21,293 nucleotides of DNA from VYDC01 sp034420495 (GTDB taxonomy: Bacteria > Chloroflexota > Dehalococcoidia > UBA2979), in the NCBI GenBank assembly GCA_034420495.1, contig DAOULG010000182.1, positions 1 through 21,293 of the forward strand, given 5' to 3'. This document shows, in pieces, positions 13,406-21,061 of this stretch (positions are counted from its first letter, which is position 1; every line of letters starts with the position of its first letter). The notes beneath the pieces were generated by a model that worked only from the letters and a program-made list of their open reading frames with translations, was not told the DNA's origin and searched no databases. A program made the translations under genes and the position numbers.

Positions 13406-16400
13406 ATGAGCTCACGTGCCGGCTCCCCGGCGGTGCCCGACGGCGGCGCCCCGGGCGCGCCCCCTCGGGGCCGCTTCGACCCCGTCCCCACGCACGTCTC
13501 GTTCCCCGAGATGGAGCAGCGCATCCTGGCGCTGTGGCGCGAGCACGAGATCTTCCGCCGCTCCGTCGAGGAAGGGCCGGCCGACCGCGTCTTCTCCTTC
13601 TACGAGGGCCCGCCGACGGCGAACGGGTCGCCGGGGATCCACCACGTGCTGGCGCGCGTCTTCAAGGACCTCATCCCCCGCTACCGGACGATGCAGGGCG
13701 ACCGGGTCCCCCGGAAGGGGGGGTGGGACACCCACGGCCTCCCGGTCGAGCTCGAGGTCGAGCGCGAGCTCGGGCTGCGCACGAAGCGCGACATCGAGGC
13801 CTACGGTATCGAGGCCTTCAACCGGCGCTGCCGCGAGTCGGTCTTCCGCTACGTGCGCGAGTTCCAGGATCTGACCGAGCGCATCGGGTTCTGGATCGAC
13901 ACGGACGACCCCTACGTCACCTACCACCGCGAGTACGTCGAGAGCTGCTGGTGGATCTTCCGCCAGCTCTGGGACCACGACCTGATGTTCCGGGACTTCC
14001 GGGTGACCCCGCACTGCCCGCGCTGCGAGACGAGCCTCTCCTCGCACGAGGTGGCGCTCGGCTACCGCGAGGGGACGCCCGATCCGTCGGTCACCGTGCG
14101 CTTCCGGGTCGATCCCTCCGCGAGCCCGGGAGCCCCGCGCGCCCTCCGGCTCGCCGACGGCGTGCCGACGTCGATCCTGGCGTGGACGACCACCCCCTGG
14201 ACGCTCCCCGGCAACACCGGTCTCGCCGTCGACCCCGGGGCGAGCTACGCGCTCGCCGAGCGCGGGGAGGAGGGCGCGCGGGAGCGCCTCATCGTCGCGG
14301 AGCGGCTGCTGCCGGCGGTCCTCGGCGAGCCGGAGGTGCTCGCCCGGGTTCCGGGCTCCGAGCTGGTCGGCCTGCGCTACGAGCCGCTCTACGAGGCGAG
14401 CGCGTGGGAGGGCGTCGAGCCTCTCGTGCTCGGGCGGGAGGGCTCGCGCCCCCTGGAGCCCGGCGAGGAGCGGTCGGCGCGGCGCGTCGTCAGCGCCGAT
14501 TTCGTCGAGACCGAGCCCTCGGAGGGCGGCGGCACCGGCATCGTGCACATCGCGCCCGCCTTCGGCGAGGACGACTACCGCATCGGGCGCGATGAGTCGC
14601 TGCTCTTCGTCCAGCACGTCGCCCCGGCGGGCGAGTTCGTGGGCGGCCCCTTCTCCGGCCGCTTCGCGAAGGATGCCGACCCCGAGGTGATCGCCGACCT
14701 CGACCGCCGCGGCCTGCTCTGGCAGTCGAGCACGATCCGTCACACCTACCCGTTCTGCTGGCGCTGCGGGACGCCCGTCCTCTACTACGCGAAACCCTCC
14801 TGGTACATCCGGACCACGGCGGTCCGCGAGCGCCTCGTCTCCCATAACCGCGAGCAGGTGAGGTGGGTGCCGGCGAACGTCCGCGACGGCCGCTTCGGCG
14901 AGTGGCTCCACTCCAACGTCGACTGGGCGGTCTCGCGGGAGCGCTACTGGGGCACGCCGCTGCCGCTCTGGTCCTGCGGGAGCTGCGGCGAGGTCGAGTG
15001 CATCGGATCGTTCGCGGAGCTGCGGGAGCGATCGGGGCGGGAGGCCGAGATCGAGGATCCGCACCGCCCGTACGTCGACGAGGTGACGATGCCGTGCCGG
15101 AGCTGCCCCGAGGAGATGCGCCGCGTTCCCGAGGTGGCCGACGCCTGGTTCGACTCGGGCGCCATGCCCTACGCGCAGTGGCACTACCCCTTCGAGGGCG
15201 AGGCGACCTTCGGGGAGCGCTACCCGGCCGACTACATCTGCGAGGGAATGGATCAGACGCGCGGCTGGTTCTACACGCTGCACGCGCTGGCGACGCTGCT
15301 CCATCGCGCCGAGGCCGTCCCGGAGGGGATCGCCTTCCGCAACGTCATCTCGGTCGGGATCATCCTCGACGGCGAGGGGCAGAAGATGGCGAAGTCGCGC
15401 GGCAACGTCGTCGATCCCTTCGCCGTCATCGACGAGCACGGCGCCGATGCGACGCGGTGGTACATGTACACGGCGGCGCCGCCGGGCAACTCGCGGCGGT
15501 TCTCGACCGATCTCGTGGGCGAGAGCTCGCGGCGCGTGCTCTCCACGCTCTGGAGCACCTACGCCTTCTTCGTCACCTACGCGAACCTCGCCGGCTTCGA
15601 CCCGCAGGCGCCGCCCCCCGGGGAGGCGCGCACCGCCCTCGACCGCTGGGTGCGCTCGGAGCTGCACCGCACCGTGGGGCGCGTCACCGAGGGGCTGGAG
15701 GCATACGAGCCCGCCGACGCCGCGCGCCCCATCGCCGAGTTCGTGGACCAGCTCTCCAACTGGTACGTACGCCGCAGCCGGCGGCGCTTCTGGCGCTCCA
15801 ACGACTCCGCCGACACGCAGGCGGCGCTCGCCACCCTCTACGAGTGCCTCACGACGCTCTCGCGGCTCCTGGCGCCGTTCATGCCCTTCGTCGCCGACGA
15901 GCTCCACCAGAACCTGGCGCGCGGCCGCCTCGCCGGGGCGCCGGATTCCGTCCACCTCGACAGCTGGCCGGAGGTCGATCCGGAGGCGATCGACGCCCCC
16001 TTGGCGGAGGAGATGGCGGTGGTGCAGCGGATGGTCTCGCTCGGGCGCGGTGCCCGGCAGCGCGCGCAGGTGCGCGTCCGGCAGCCGCTCTCCCGCGCGG
16101 TCCTGGTCCCGCGCTCGGCGCAGGAGCGCCGGGCGCTCGAGCGCCTGAGGTCGGAGATCGCCGAGGAGCTCAACGTGAAGAGCGTCGACGTCGCCGAGGA
16201 CGCCGGCGACCGCCTGCTCTACCGCCTGCGCCCGCACCTCCCGACGCTCGGCCCCCGGCTCGGGGCGGGGGTCGCGCCGCTGCGCGACGCGCTCGCCGGG
16301 GCCGACGCGCCGGCGATCGTGGCCCGCATGCGCGCGGGCGAGCCCGTCGAGGTCGGCGGCGTGACGCTGGGCGCCGGCGAGATCGTCGTCGACGTGGAGC

Positions 16401-16750
16401 CGCGCGACGGCTGGGCCGCTGCCGAGGAGTCGGGCTACACGGCGCTGCTCGATCTCGCCGTGACGCCGGAGCTGGCGGCGGAGGGGAGGGCGCGCGAGGT
16501 CGTCCGGCACCTCCAGGAGCTGCGTCGCTCCGCCGGGCTCGACGTCTCGGCCCGCATCCACGTCCGCTACCGGGCGCCCGATGCGGTCGCGGACGCCCTC
16601 CGCGAGCACGGGCGCTGGATCGCGGAGGAGACGCTCGCGCTGAGCCTCGAGCCGATGGAGGCGGGCGGAGTCCCCGCACCGGAGGCCGCGAGCGCTGCCG
16701 TCCGCATCGACGGCGACGCGGTCATGCTGGCCCTGACGCCCGCAGGCTGA
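13406..16750 (+). CDS. ileS: Isoleucyl-tRNA synthetase, type 2 (eukaryote-like)
   Basis: A 1114-aa class I synthetase charging tRNA-Ile in the cytoplasm. The HIGH-type motif is GIHH at residues 77-80 (TANGSPGIHHVLARVFKDL) and the KMSKS loop is KMAKS at 660-664 (GQKMAKSRGNVVDP). The editing domain has AWTTTPWTLPGNTGLAV. Paired Cys motifs typical of IleS follow (HCPRC, CWRCG, CGSCG, CRSC). The anticodon-binding and C-terminal regions (FVDQLSNWYVRRSRRRFWRS onward) are full length. Size above 1000 aa, the HH form of HIGH and EHGADATRWYMY mark the type 2 group, whose members are often naturally resistant to mupirocin. ATG 13406 has GAGGG seven bases upstream; ATG 13388 would add six residues. KMAKS instead of KMSKS is the one departure in a core motif. 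Confidence 0.96.
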   Translation: MSSRAGSPAVPDGGAPGAPPRGRFDPVPTHVSFPEMEQRILALWREHEIFRRSVEEGPADRVFSFYEGPPTANGSPGIHHVLARVFKDLIPRYRTMQGDRVPRKGGWDTHGLPVELEVERELGLRTKRDIEAYGIEAFNRRCRESVFRYVREFQDLTERIGFWIDTDDPYVTYHREYVESCWWIFRQLWDHDLMFRDFRVTPHCPRCETSLSSHEVALGYREGTPDPSVTVRFRVDPSASPGAPRALRLADGVPTSILAWTTTPWTLPGNTGLAVDPGASYALAERGEEGARERLIVAERLLPAVLGEPEVLARVPGSELVGLRYEPLYEASAWEGVEPLVLGREGSRPLEPGEERSARRVVSADFVETEPSEGGGTGIVHIAPAFGEDDYRIGRDESLLFVQHVAPAGEFVGGPFSGRFAKDADPEVIADLDRRGLLWQSSTIRHTYPFCWRCGTPVLYYAKPSWYIRTTAVRERLVSHNREQVRWVPANVRDGRFGEWLHSNVDWAVSRERYWGTPLPLWSCGSCGEVECIGSFAELRERSGREAEIEDPHRPYVDEVTMPCRSCPEEMRRVPEVADAWFDSGAMPYAQWHYPFEGEATFGERYPADYICEGMDQTRGWFYTLHALATLLHRAEAVPEGIAFRNVISVGIILDGEGQKMAKSRGNVVDPFAVIDEHGADATRWYMYTAAPPGNSRRFSTDLVGESSRRVLSTLWSTYAFFVTYANLAGFDPQAPPPGEARTALDRWVRSELHRTVGRVTEGLEAYEPADAARPIAEFVDQLSNWYVRRSRRRFWRSNDSADTQAALATLYECLTTLSRLLAPFMPFVADELHQNLARGRLAGAPDSVHLDSWPEVDPEAIDAPLAEEMAVVQRMVSLGRGARQRAQVRVRQPLSRAVLVPRSAQERRALERLRSEIAEELNVKSVDVAEDAGDRLLYRLRPHLPTLGPRLGAGVAPLRDALAGADAPAIVARMRAGEPVEVGGVTLGAGEIVVDVEPRDGWAAAEESGYTALLDLAVTPELAAEGRAREVVRHLQELRRSAGLDVSARIHVRYRAPDAVADALREHGRWIAEETLALSLEPMEAGGVPAPEAASAAVRIDGDAVMLALTPAG

Positions 16751-17034
16751 CCCCGTCCGGCACCCGCCTCAGCGGTCCGCCGGGCCGGGGGGAGCGGATG
16801 TCCCGGGGGCCGGAGGGCGCCGGCGCCGCGTTCCGGCGGCGCCGCCCACCGCCGGCGGCCTGACCGGCGGCGTCGTCTCGGCGGGCGGCGCGTTCTCCGC
16901 GGCCGACCGCTGCCGCCGACCGCGCGGCGCAGGTCGATCTGCGCCTCCCACTCCGCCCGGGCGCCGCGGCGCTCGACCGCACGTCGGCGCTCCACCATCC
17001 TAGGTGGGGCGGCGACTGCGATCGCGGAGGGGAC
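16751..17034. other. Intergenic region ileS-proB with a possible broken small minus-strand ORF
   Basis: 284 bp without a confident gene. On the minus strand a frame starting at ATG 16999 gives MVERRRAVERRGARAEWEAQ and looks coding for about 30 codons, then becomes Arg-rich. A second minus frame continues with more normal composition (SAAENAPPAETTPPVRPPAV) to a stop at 16769. A single frameshift would join them into a protein of ~75 aa, but base composition this extreme makes such signals unreliable. No promoter, hairpin with T-tract or RNA gene is evident. The last bases hold the proB ribosome site. Confidence 0.3.
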
Positions 17035-18210
17035 ATGCCCGGGAGAGGCGCCGAGCGGCCGGGAACCGACGCGGGCGCGGGAGCTCCCGCGGCGCCGCTC
17101 GCATACGAGCGCATCGTGCTCAAGGTGGGCACGAATCTGCTCACGGCGGGCGGGGAGAGCATCGATCATCGGGCGCTCCGCCGCGTCGTGGGCCAGGTGG
17201 CGGCGCTGCGCGCGGGCGGGGCCGAGGTCATCCTGGTGAGCTCCGGCGCCATCGCCGCCGGACGGCAGCGGCTGGGGGAGCATGCCGGGCGCACCGACGT
17301 CCGTTCCCGGCAGGCGCTGGCGGCGGTCGGACAGGGGCGCCTCCTCGCTGCCTGGGACCGGCACTGCGAGGCGGAGGGGATCGTGGTCGCGCAGGCGCTC
17401 CTGACGCGCACCGACCTGGCCGACCGGCCCGGTTACCTCAACGCGCGCACGACGCTGCTCACGCTGCTCGGCCGCGGCGTGCTCCCGGTCGTGAACGAGA
17501 ACGACGTCGTCGCCGTCGACGAGATCCAGGACTCGGTGCTCGGGGACAACGACTCGCTCTCCGCGCAGGTGGCCAACCTCGTCGATGCCGATCTCCTGCT
17601 CATCCTCACCGACATCGGCGGGCTCTACACGGCCGATCCCGCCCGCGATCCGGAGGCGACGCTGATCGAGTGCGTGAGCGGCATCGACGACGGCGTCCGG
17701 GAGGCGGCCCGGGGGACGCCCGGCCGGCTCGGCAGCGGCGGGATGGTGACGAAGGTCGAGGCGGCCGAGGTCGCCACCGCGTACGGCGCGCACGTCGTGA
17801 TCGCCGACGGCCGCCCCGACGACACGGCGCTCCGGGTCGCCCGCGGGGAGGCGGTGGGGACGCACTTCCTCCCCCGCGGCTCCCGCCTCGACGGCCGCCG
17901 GCGCTACCTGCTCTCCGGGCTGCACGTGCGCGGCCTCCTGCGGATCGACGAGGGCGCGGCGCGCGCGCTCGCCGAGTCGGGGACGTCGCTGCTGCCTGCC
18001 GGCGTCGTGGGGGTCGAGGGGGAGTTCGCGCGGGGCGATGTCGTGCGCGTCGAGACGGAGTCGGGGCGTCGTATCGGGACCGGTATCGCGAACTATGGCG
18101 CCGGCGAGATCGACCGCATCCGGGGCCTGCGGTCGAGTCGCATCGCGGAGGTGCTCGGCCACGAGTACGGTGAGGAGGTCGTCCACCGGAACAACCTGGT
18201 CCTCCGCTAG
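17035..18210 (+). CDS. proB: Glutamate 5-kinase
   Basis: A 391-aa cytoplasmic kinase that phosphorylates glutamate at the gamma carboxylate, the first step of proline synthesis and the usual target of proline feedback. The amino-acid-kinase domain starts with IVLKVGTNLL (Lys30) and contains VILVSSGAIAAG, VNENDVVAVDEIQDSVLGDNDSLSA, LLLILTDIGGLYTADP and GSGGMVTKVEAA (usually GTGGM, here Ser at 234). The C-terminal ~100 residues form a PUA domain (EGAARALAESGTSLLPAGVVGVEGEFARGDVV). ATG 17035 has GGAGGGG five bases upstream; a ~22-residue Gly/Ala leader precedes the first conserved strand. proA follows 53 bp downstream and takes the labile product. The frequent upstream neighbour obgE is replaced by ileS here. 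Confidence 0.96.
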   Translation: MPGRGAERPGTDAGAGAPAAPLAYERIVLKVGTNLLTAGGESIDHRALRRVVGQVAALRAGGAEVILVSSGAIAAGRQRLGEHAGRTDVRSRQALAAVGQGRLLAAWDRHCEAEGIVVAQALLTRTDLADRPGYLNARTTLLTLLGRGVLPVVNENDVVAVDEIQDSVLGDNDSLSAQVANLVDADLLLILTDIGGLYTADPARDPEATLIECVSGIDDGVREAARGTPGRLGSGGMVTKVEAAEVATAYGAHVVIADGRPDDTALRVARGEAVGTHFLPRGSRLDGRRRYLLSGLHVRGLLRIDEGAARALAESGTSLLPAGVVGVEGEFARGDVVRVETESGRRIGTGIANYGAGEIDRIRGLRSSRIAEVLGHEYGEEVVHRNNLVLR

Positions 18211-18240
18211 GGCCCGCCGCCCCGGCGCGAGGTGCTGCGT

Positions 18241-18246
18241 TACGAT
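18241..18246 (+). promoter_or_regulatory. Candidate -10 box (TACGAT) before proA
   Basis: TACGAT, the same hexamer as at rpsT, lies in the 53-bp proB-proA gap, 17 nt before the proA ATG. It would give a leader of about 10 nt. No -35 is present, so proA may be mainly read from the proB promoter with this as an internal start. Confidence 0.35.
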
Positions 18247-18263
18247 GGGGACGCGGGGGTGCC

Positions 18264-19541
18264 ATGACCGTTGCGACACCGGCCGAGGCGACGACGCGCG
18301 CGCGCGCGGCCCGCGAGGCGAGCCGGACGCTGCGCTTCGCGACGACCGCACAGAAGAACGCCGCCCTCGAGGGCGCCGCGCGGGGGCTGCTCGCGGCCGG
18401 GGACGCGCTGCTCGAGGTGAACGCCGCCGATGTTGCCCGCGCGCGCGACCGCGGCTTCGACGACTCCTTCGTCGACCGCATGACCCTCACGCCCGAGCGC
18501 ATCGCCGCCATCGCGGAGACGACGCGCGAGGTGGCCGCGCTCCCCGACCCGGTGGGCCAGATGGAGGACGTGCGCATCCGTCCCAACGGGATGCAGGTGG
18601 GGCGCATGCGCGTGCCGCTCGGCGTGATCGGCGCCGTCTACGAGTCGCGCCCGAACGTCACAGTGGATATCGCCGCGCTCTGCCTGAAGTCCGGCAACGC
18701 GGTCGTGCTGCGCTCCGGCAGCGACGCGCACGCCAGCTCGCGCGCGCTCGCCGCGATCGTGGGGGAGGCGGCGGCGGCAGCGGGGCTGCCGGGCGGCTGC
18801 GTGCAGTTCATCGACTCGACCGGGCGGGCCGAGGTCGGGGCGCTGCTCGCCGCCCACGGCGAGATCGACCTGCTCGTGCCGCGCGGGGGCGCCGATCTCA
18901 TCCGGCGCGTCCGCGACGAGGCGACGATGCCGGTCGTCGCGGGGGGAATCGGCGTCTGCCACACCTACGTCGACGCCGACGCCGATCTCAACGTCGCGGT
19001 GGCCATCGCGGTCAACGCGAAGGTGCGGCGCCCCTCCGTCTGCAACACGCTCGATACGCTGCTCGTGCACCGCAGCGTCGCCGCAGAGGTCGTGCCGCGG
19101 ATCTCCCGGGAGCTCGCGGCGCACGGGGTGACTCTCCACGCCGACGCCGAGGCGCGGCGCCTGGCGACGGTGGGCGGCGGCGCCGCCGTCGTCGCGGTGG
19201 ACGAGGCCGACTACGACCGGGAGTGGCTCTCCCTCGACTGCTCGGTGCGCGTCGTCGACTCCCTGGACGAGGCGCTGGCGCACATCTCCGAGCACGGGAG
19301 CGGGCACTCCGAGGCGATCGCCACCGACTCCTACACGGCGGCGCAGCGCTTCCAGCGGGAGGTCGACGCCGCCTCCGTCTTCGTCAACGTCTCGACGGGC
19401 TTCGCCGACGGGGGCGAGTACGGGCTGGGCACCGAGTTCGGGATCTCCACGGATAAGCTGCACGCGCGGGGCCCGATGGGGCTTCGCGAGCTCACCTCCT
19501 ACAAGTGGGTGATCCTCGGCCACGGCCAGACGCGGCCGTAG
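18264..19541 (+). CDS. proA: Gamma-glutamyl phosphate reductase (glutamate-5-semialdehyde dehydrogenase)
   Basis: A 425-aa NADPH-dependent enzyme of the aldehyde dehydrogenase superfamily that reduces gamma-glutamyl phosphate to glutamate-5-semialdehyde, the second step of proline synthesis. Markers in order: RMRVPLGVIGAVYESRPNVTVD, GNAVVLRSGSDAHASSRAL, LLVPRGGADLIRRV, the nucleophile Cys260 in VRRPSVCNTLDTLLVH, HSEAIATDSY, and the closing FADGGEYGLGTEFGISTDKLHARGP broken by no indel. Length is typical (about 415-430 aa). Start is ATG 18264. It pairs with proB; proC is not in the window. Confidence 0.96.
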   Translation: MTVATPAEATTRARAAREASRTLRFATTAQKNAALEGAARGLLAAGDALLEVNAADVARARDRGFDDSFVDRMTLTPERIAAIAETTREVAALPDPVGQMEDVRIRPNGMQVGRMRVPLGVIGAVYESRPNVTVDIAALCLKSGNAVVLRSGSDAHASSRALAAIVGEAAAAAGLPGGCVQFIDSTGRAEVGALLAAHGEIDLLVPRGGADLIRRVRDEATMPVVAGGIGVCHTYVDADADLNVAVAIAVNAKVRRPSVCNTLDTLLVHRSVAAEVVPRISRELAAHGVTLHADAEARRLATVGGGAAVVAVDEADYDREWLSLDCSVRVVDSLDEALAHISEHGSGHSEAIATDSYTAAQRFQREVDAASVFVNVSTGFADGGEYGLGTEFGISTDKLHARGPMGLRELTSYKWVILGHGQTRP

Positions 19542-19621
19542 CCGGGGCCGGCGGGGCGACGGGGGAAGCGGGAACGCGCCGGCCGGCGGCGGGCGGCGCA
19601 CGGGACGGAAGGCGCGGCAGG

Positions 19622-19966
19622 ATGAACATTCGCTTCGAGCGCGAGGCACGGACGCCGCATTCCGAGTCGTGGGTCGTCGAGGACGCCGAACACTCCCTGG
19701 GGCGGGTGGACGTCCACTTCACCTCGTCGGCGACCTACGCCACGCTCTCGGTCCACAGCTCCGTCGATGACGACGGCGTGCAGGAGCTGATCGGCGCCAT
19801 CGACGAGCGCATCGTCTCCACCGCCGATCCCTACCGGGAGGATCTCATCGTCACCGTCTGGCGCGGCGAGCAGGTGGGGGTCTTCTCGGACGAGGGCGAC
19901 GACGAGGAGGACGAGGGCGGCGACGACGACGACGGGGACGACGGGGACGGGGCCGGGGACCGCTAG
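19622..19966 (+). CDS. Small hypothetical protein with an Asp/Glu-rich tail
   Basis: A 114-aa protein I cannot assign to a family. Residues 1-88 look folded, with alternating hydrophobic strands (SWVVEDAEHSLGRVDVHF, ATYATLSVHSS), a helix (DGVQELIGAIDERIV) and a final strand (EDLIVTVWRGEQVGVFSD). The last 25 residues are very acidic, 16 of them Asp or Glu. There is no signal peptide, membrane segment or Cys. ATG 19622 has GGAAGG about ten bases upstream. It lies 80 bp after proA and 18 bp before the HAD gene on the same strand, so it probably belongs to a proB-proA-x-HAD transcript. GC-rich third positions support real coding. The acidic tail may bind basic proteins or cations, which is a guess. 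Confidence 0.7.
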   Translation: MNIRFEREARTPHSESWVVEDAEHSLGRVDVHFTSSATYATLSVHSSVDDDGVQELIGAIDERIVSTADPYREDLIVTVWRGEQVGVFSDEGDDEEDEGGDDDDGDDGDGAGDR

Positions 19967-19984
19967 GTCCGCGGCGCGGCCTCC

Positions 19985-20740
19985 GTGACCGCGCGTCCCC
20001 CGCTCCATGCCGTCGAGACGCTCCTCGTCGATCTCGACGACACCCTGGTCGACACGCGCAGCGCGTGGCGGGCCGCCTTCGCCCGGATCTTCGCTCCGCT
20101 CGCCGCCCGCCTGCCGGCCGCCGCCGGCGGCTCGGTTGCGGAACTCCACGAGCGGCTGCGCCGCCACACGGCGGAGGAGCAGCGGCGAGCCGGCGACGCC
20201 GAGTGGAACCACGAGTGGACGAGGCTCGCCTTCCGGCGCCTCCTCGCCGAACTCGGCGGGACCCCGGAGCAGGCCGATGCCGCCTGGTCGAGCTACCGGG
20301 CGACGTGGCCGCGCTACTTGACGACCTTCCCGGACGCGATCCCGGCGCTCGAGCGCCTGCGGGGGCACCGCCGCCTCGGCCTCGTCTCGAACGGGCTCTC
20401 CGTCGACCAGCGCCCGAAGATCGAGCGCTTCCGCCTCGATCGCTTCTTCCCGGTCGTCGTGATCTCCGAGGAGGCCGGTCTTCGCAAGCCCGACCCCGCG
20501 ATCCTCCTCTACGCCCTCGACGAGCTCGGAGCCCGCGGGCGCCCCGCGGCCTACGTCGGCGACAACCCCGCCCACGATGTGGCGGCCGCGCACGCCGCCG
20601 GGCTCAGCTCCATCTGGCTGCGCCGGGCCGGAGGGTGGCATGACGAGGCGGGCGCCCTCGCGCCCGACGTGGTGCTGCGTTCCCTCGCCGAGCTGCCGGC
20701 GCTGCTCGGCCTCGCGCCGCCCGGGGAGGCGCCGCCGTAG
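19985..20740 (+). CDS. HAD-superfamily hydrolase (YjjG/phosphoglycolate-phosphatase-like)
   Basis: A 251-aa phosphatase of the haloacid dehalogenase superfamily. All four motifs are present: motif I LVDLDDTLVDT with nucleophile Asp16 and Asp18, motif II LVSNGLS (Ser135), motif III Lys168 in GLRKPDP, motif IV YVGDNPAHDV (Asp193, Asp198). An inserted alpha-helical cap (about 25-110) makes this subclass I. VSNG and GDN-x3-D resemble YjjG-type nucleotidases and 2-haloacid dehalogenases, so the substrate could be a small sugar phosphate or nucleotide. Start is GTG 19985 with only a weak ribosome site; close coupling to the preceding gene (18 bp) may help. The last ~137 bases are overlapped on the minus strand by the open frame of the zinc-ribbon gene. 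Confidence 0.9.
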   Translation: MTARPPLHAVETLLVDLDDTLVDTRSAWRAAFARIFAPLAARLPAAAGGSVAELHERLRRHTAEEQRRAGDAEWNHEWTRLAFRRLLAELGGTPEQADAAWSSYRATWPRYLTTFPDAIPALERLRGHRRLGLVSNGLSVDQRPKIERFRLDRFFPVVVISEEAGLRKPDPAILLYALDELGARGRPAAYVGDNPAHDVAAAHAAGLSSIWLRRAGGWHDEAGALAPDVVLRSLAELPALLGLAPPGEAPP

Positions 20741-20954
20741 CGCGGGCGCCCGCCGCTACGCGGCGCTCCGGATAGGGGGAGGCGGCCGACTCGCGGTGGC
20801 CGCAGAGTGCGCAGAGCCGCGCCCCCTCGCCCGAGATGAGCGGGCCGCCGCAGAGGGGGCAGTGCGGGCCGCGAACCTCGAAGCGGCGCAGCCGCGGGCG
20901 ACGCGGCCCGCCGTCGCGGGTGGGGGGACCCAACGGGGTCGGATCCGTCCGCAT
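20604..20954 (-). CDS. Small zinc-ribbon protein, C-terminal end uncertain
   Basis: The frame gives 116 aa from ATG 20954. The convincing part is a zinc ribbon with Cys32, Cys35, Cys48 and Cys51 (HCPLCGGPLISGEGARLCALCGHRE), preceded by a basic stretch GGPRRPRLRRFEVRG. Third codon positions are nearly all G/C up to about residue 65, then decay where the frame enters the antisense of the HAD gene. So the natural stop may have been lost or shifted: a TAG lies at 20758-20756, one base out of frame. The start is uncertain too; a GGGG lies about nine bases upstream. A promoter-like TTGACG and a LexA-box-like palindrome lie just upstream, which supports a real regulated gene. Function unknown; a nucleic-acid-binding adaptor is one option. 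Confidence 0.5.
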   Translation of the reverse strand: MRTDPTPLGPPTRDGGPRRPRLRRFEVRGPHCPLCGGPLISGEGARLCALCGHRESAASPYPERRVAAGARATAAPPRAARGRAAPAARRGNAAPRRARGRPPRHATLRPGAARWS

Positions 20955-20982
20955 CGCGTCTGCCCCACGGCCGCCTGCATGA

Positions 20983-20994
20983 GAACAGACGTTC
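20983..20994 (-). promoter_or_regulatory. LexA/SOS-box-like palindrome
   Basis: GAACAGACGTTC matches the Gram-positive SOS box core GAACRNRYGTTC at every defined position, and the symmetry extends by one base on each side (A...T). It sits 29 bp before the zinc-ribbon ATG and about 12 bp downstream of its putative -10, a place where LexA would block transcription. The outer C/G of the classic CGAAC-N4-GTTCG is missing. Confidence 0.5.
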
Positions 20995-21006
20995 TGCCCA
21001 GGGCAC

Positions 21007-21035
21007 ATGCTCGCAGGGGCGGGTGCGCGCGTCAA
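21007..21035 (-). promoter_or_regulatory. Promoter candidate TTGACG-N17-GAGCAT for the zinc-ribbon gene
   Basis: On the minus strand TTGACG (21035-21030) is followed after 17 nt by GAGCAT (21012-21007), a weak -10 keeping the key A and final T. Transcription would begin near 21000, immediately before the LexA-like box. Confidence 0.4.
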
Positions 21036-21049
21036 GCGCTGCCTGCGGC

Positions 21050-21055
21050 TACGAT
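21050..21055 (+). promoter_or_regulatory. -10 box TACGAT with leaderless geometry
   Basis: TACGAT ends 6 nt before the ATG at 21062, so the transcript would start at the A of the start codon. No Shine-Dalgarno precedes this ATG. The -35 is not recognisable. Confidence 0.45.
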
Positions 21056-21061
21056 TCCGCG

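Noticed and set aside
13412..16609. 1065-aa minus-strand open frame opposite ileS
   Set aside because: It is the antisense shadow of ileS, with no recognisable motif.
16992..17007. Small inverted repeat CCACC-N6-GGTGG upstream of proB
   Set aside because: Arms of 5 bp are too short to stand out in this composition and no other promoter element is near.
20756..20980. 74-aa minus-strand frame starting ATG 20980
   Set aside because: It lacks the zinc-ribbon cysteine spacing and is a shifted shadow of the zinc-ribbon frame; only its TAG stop is of interest.
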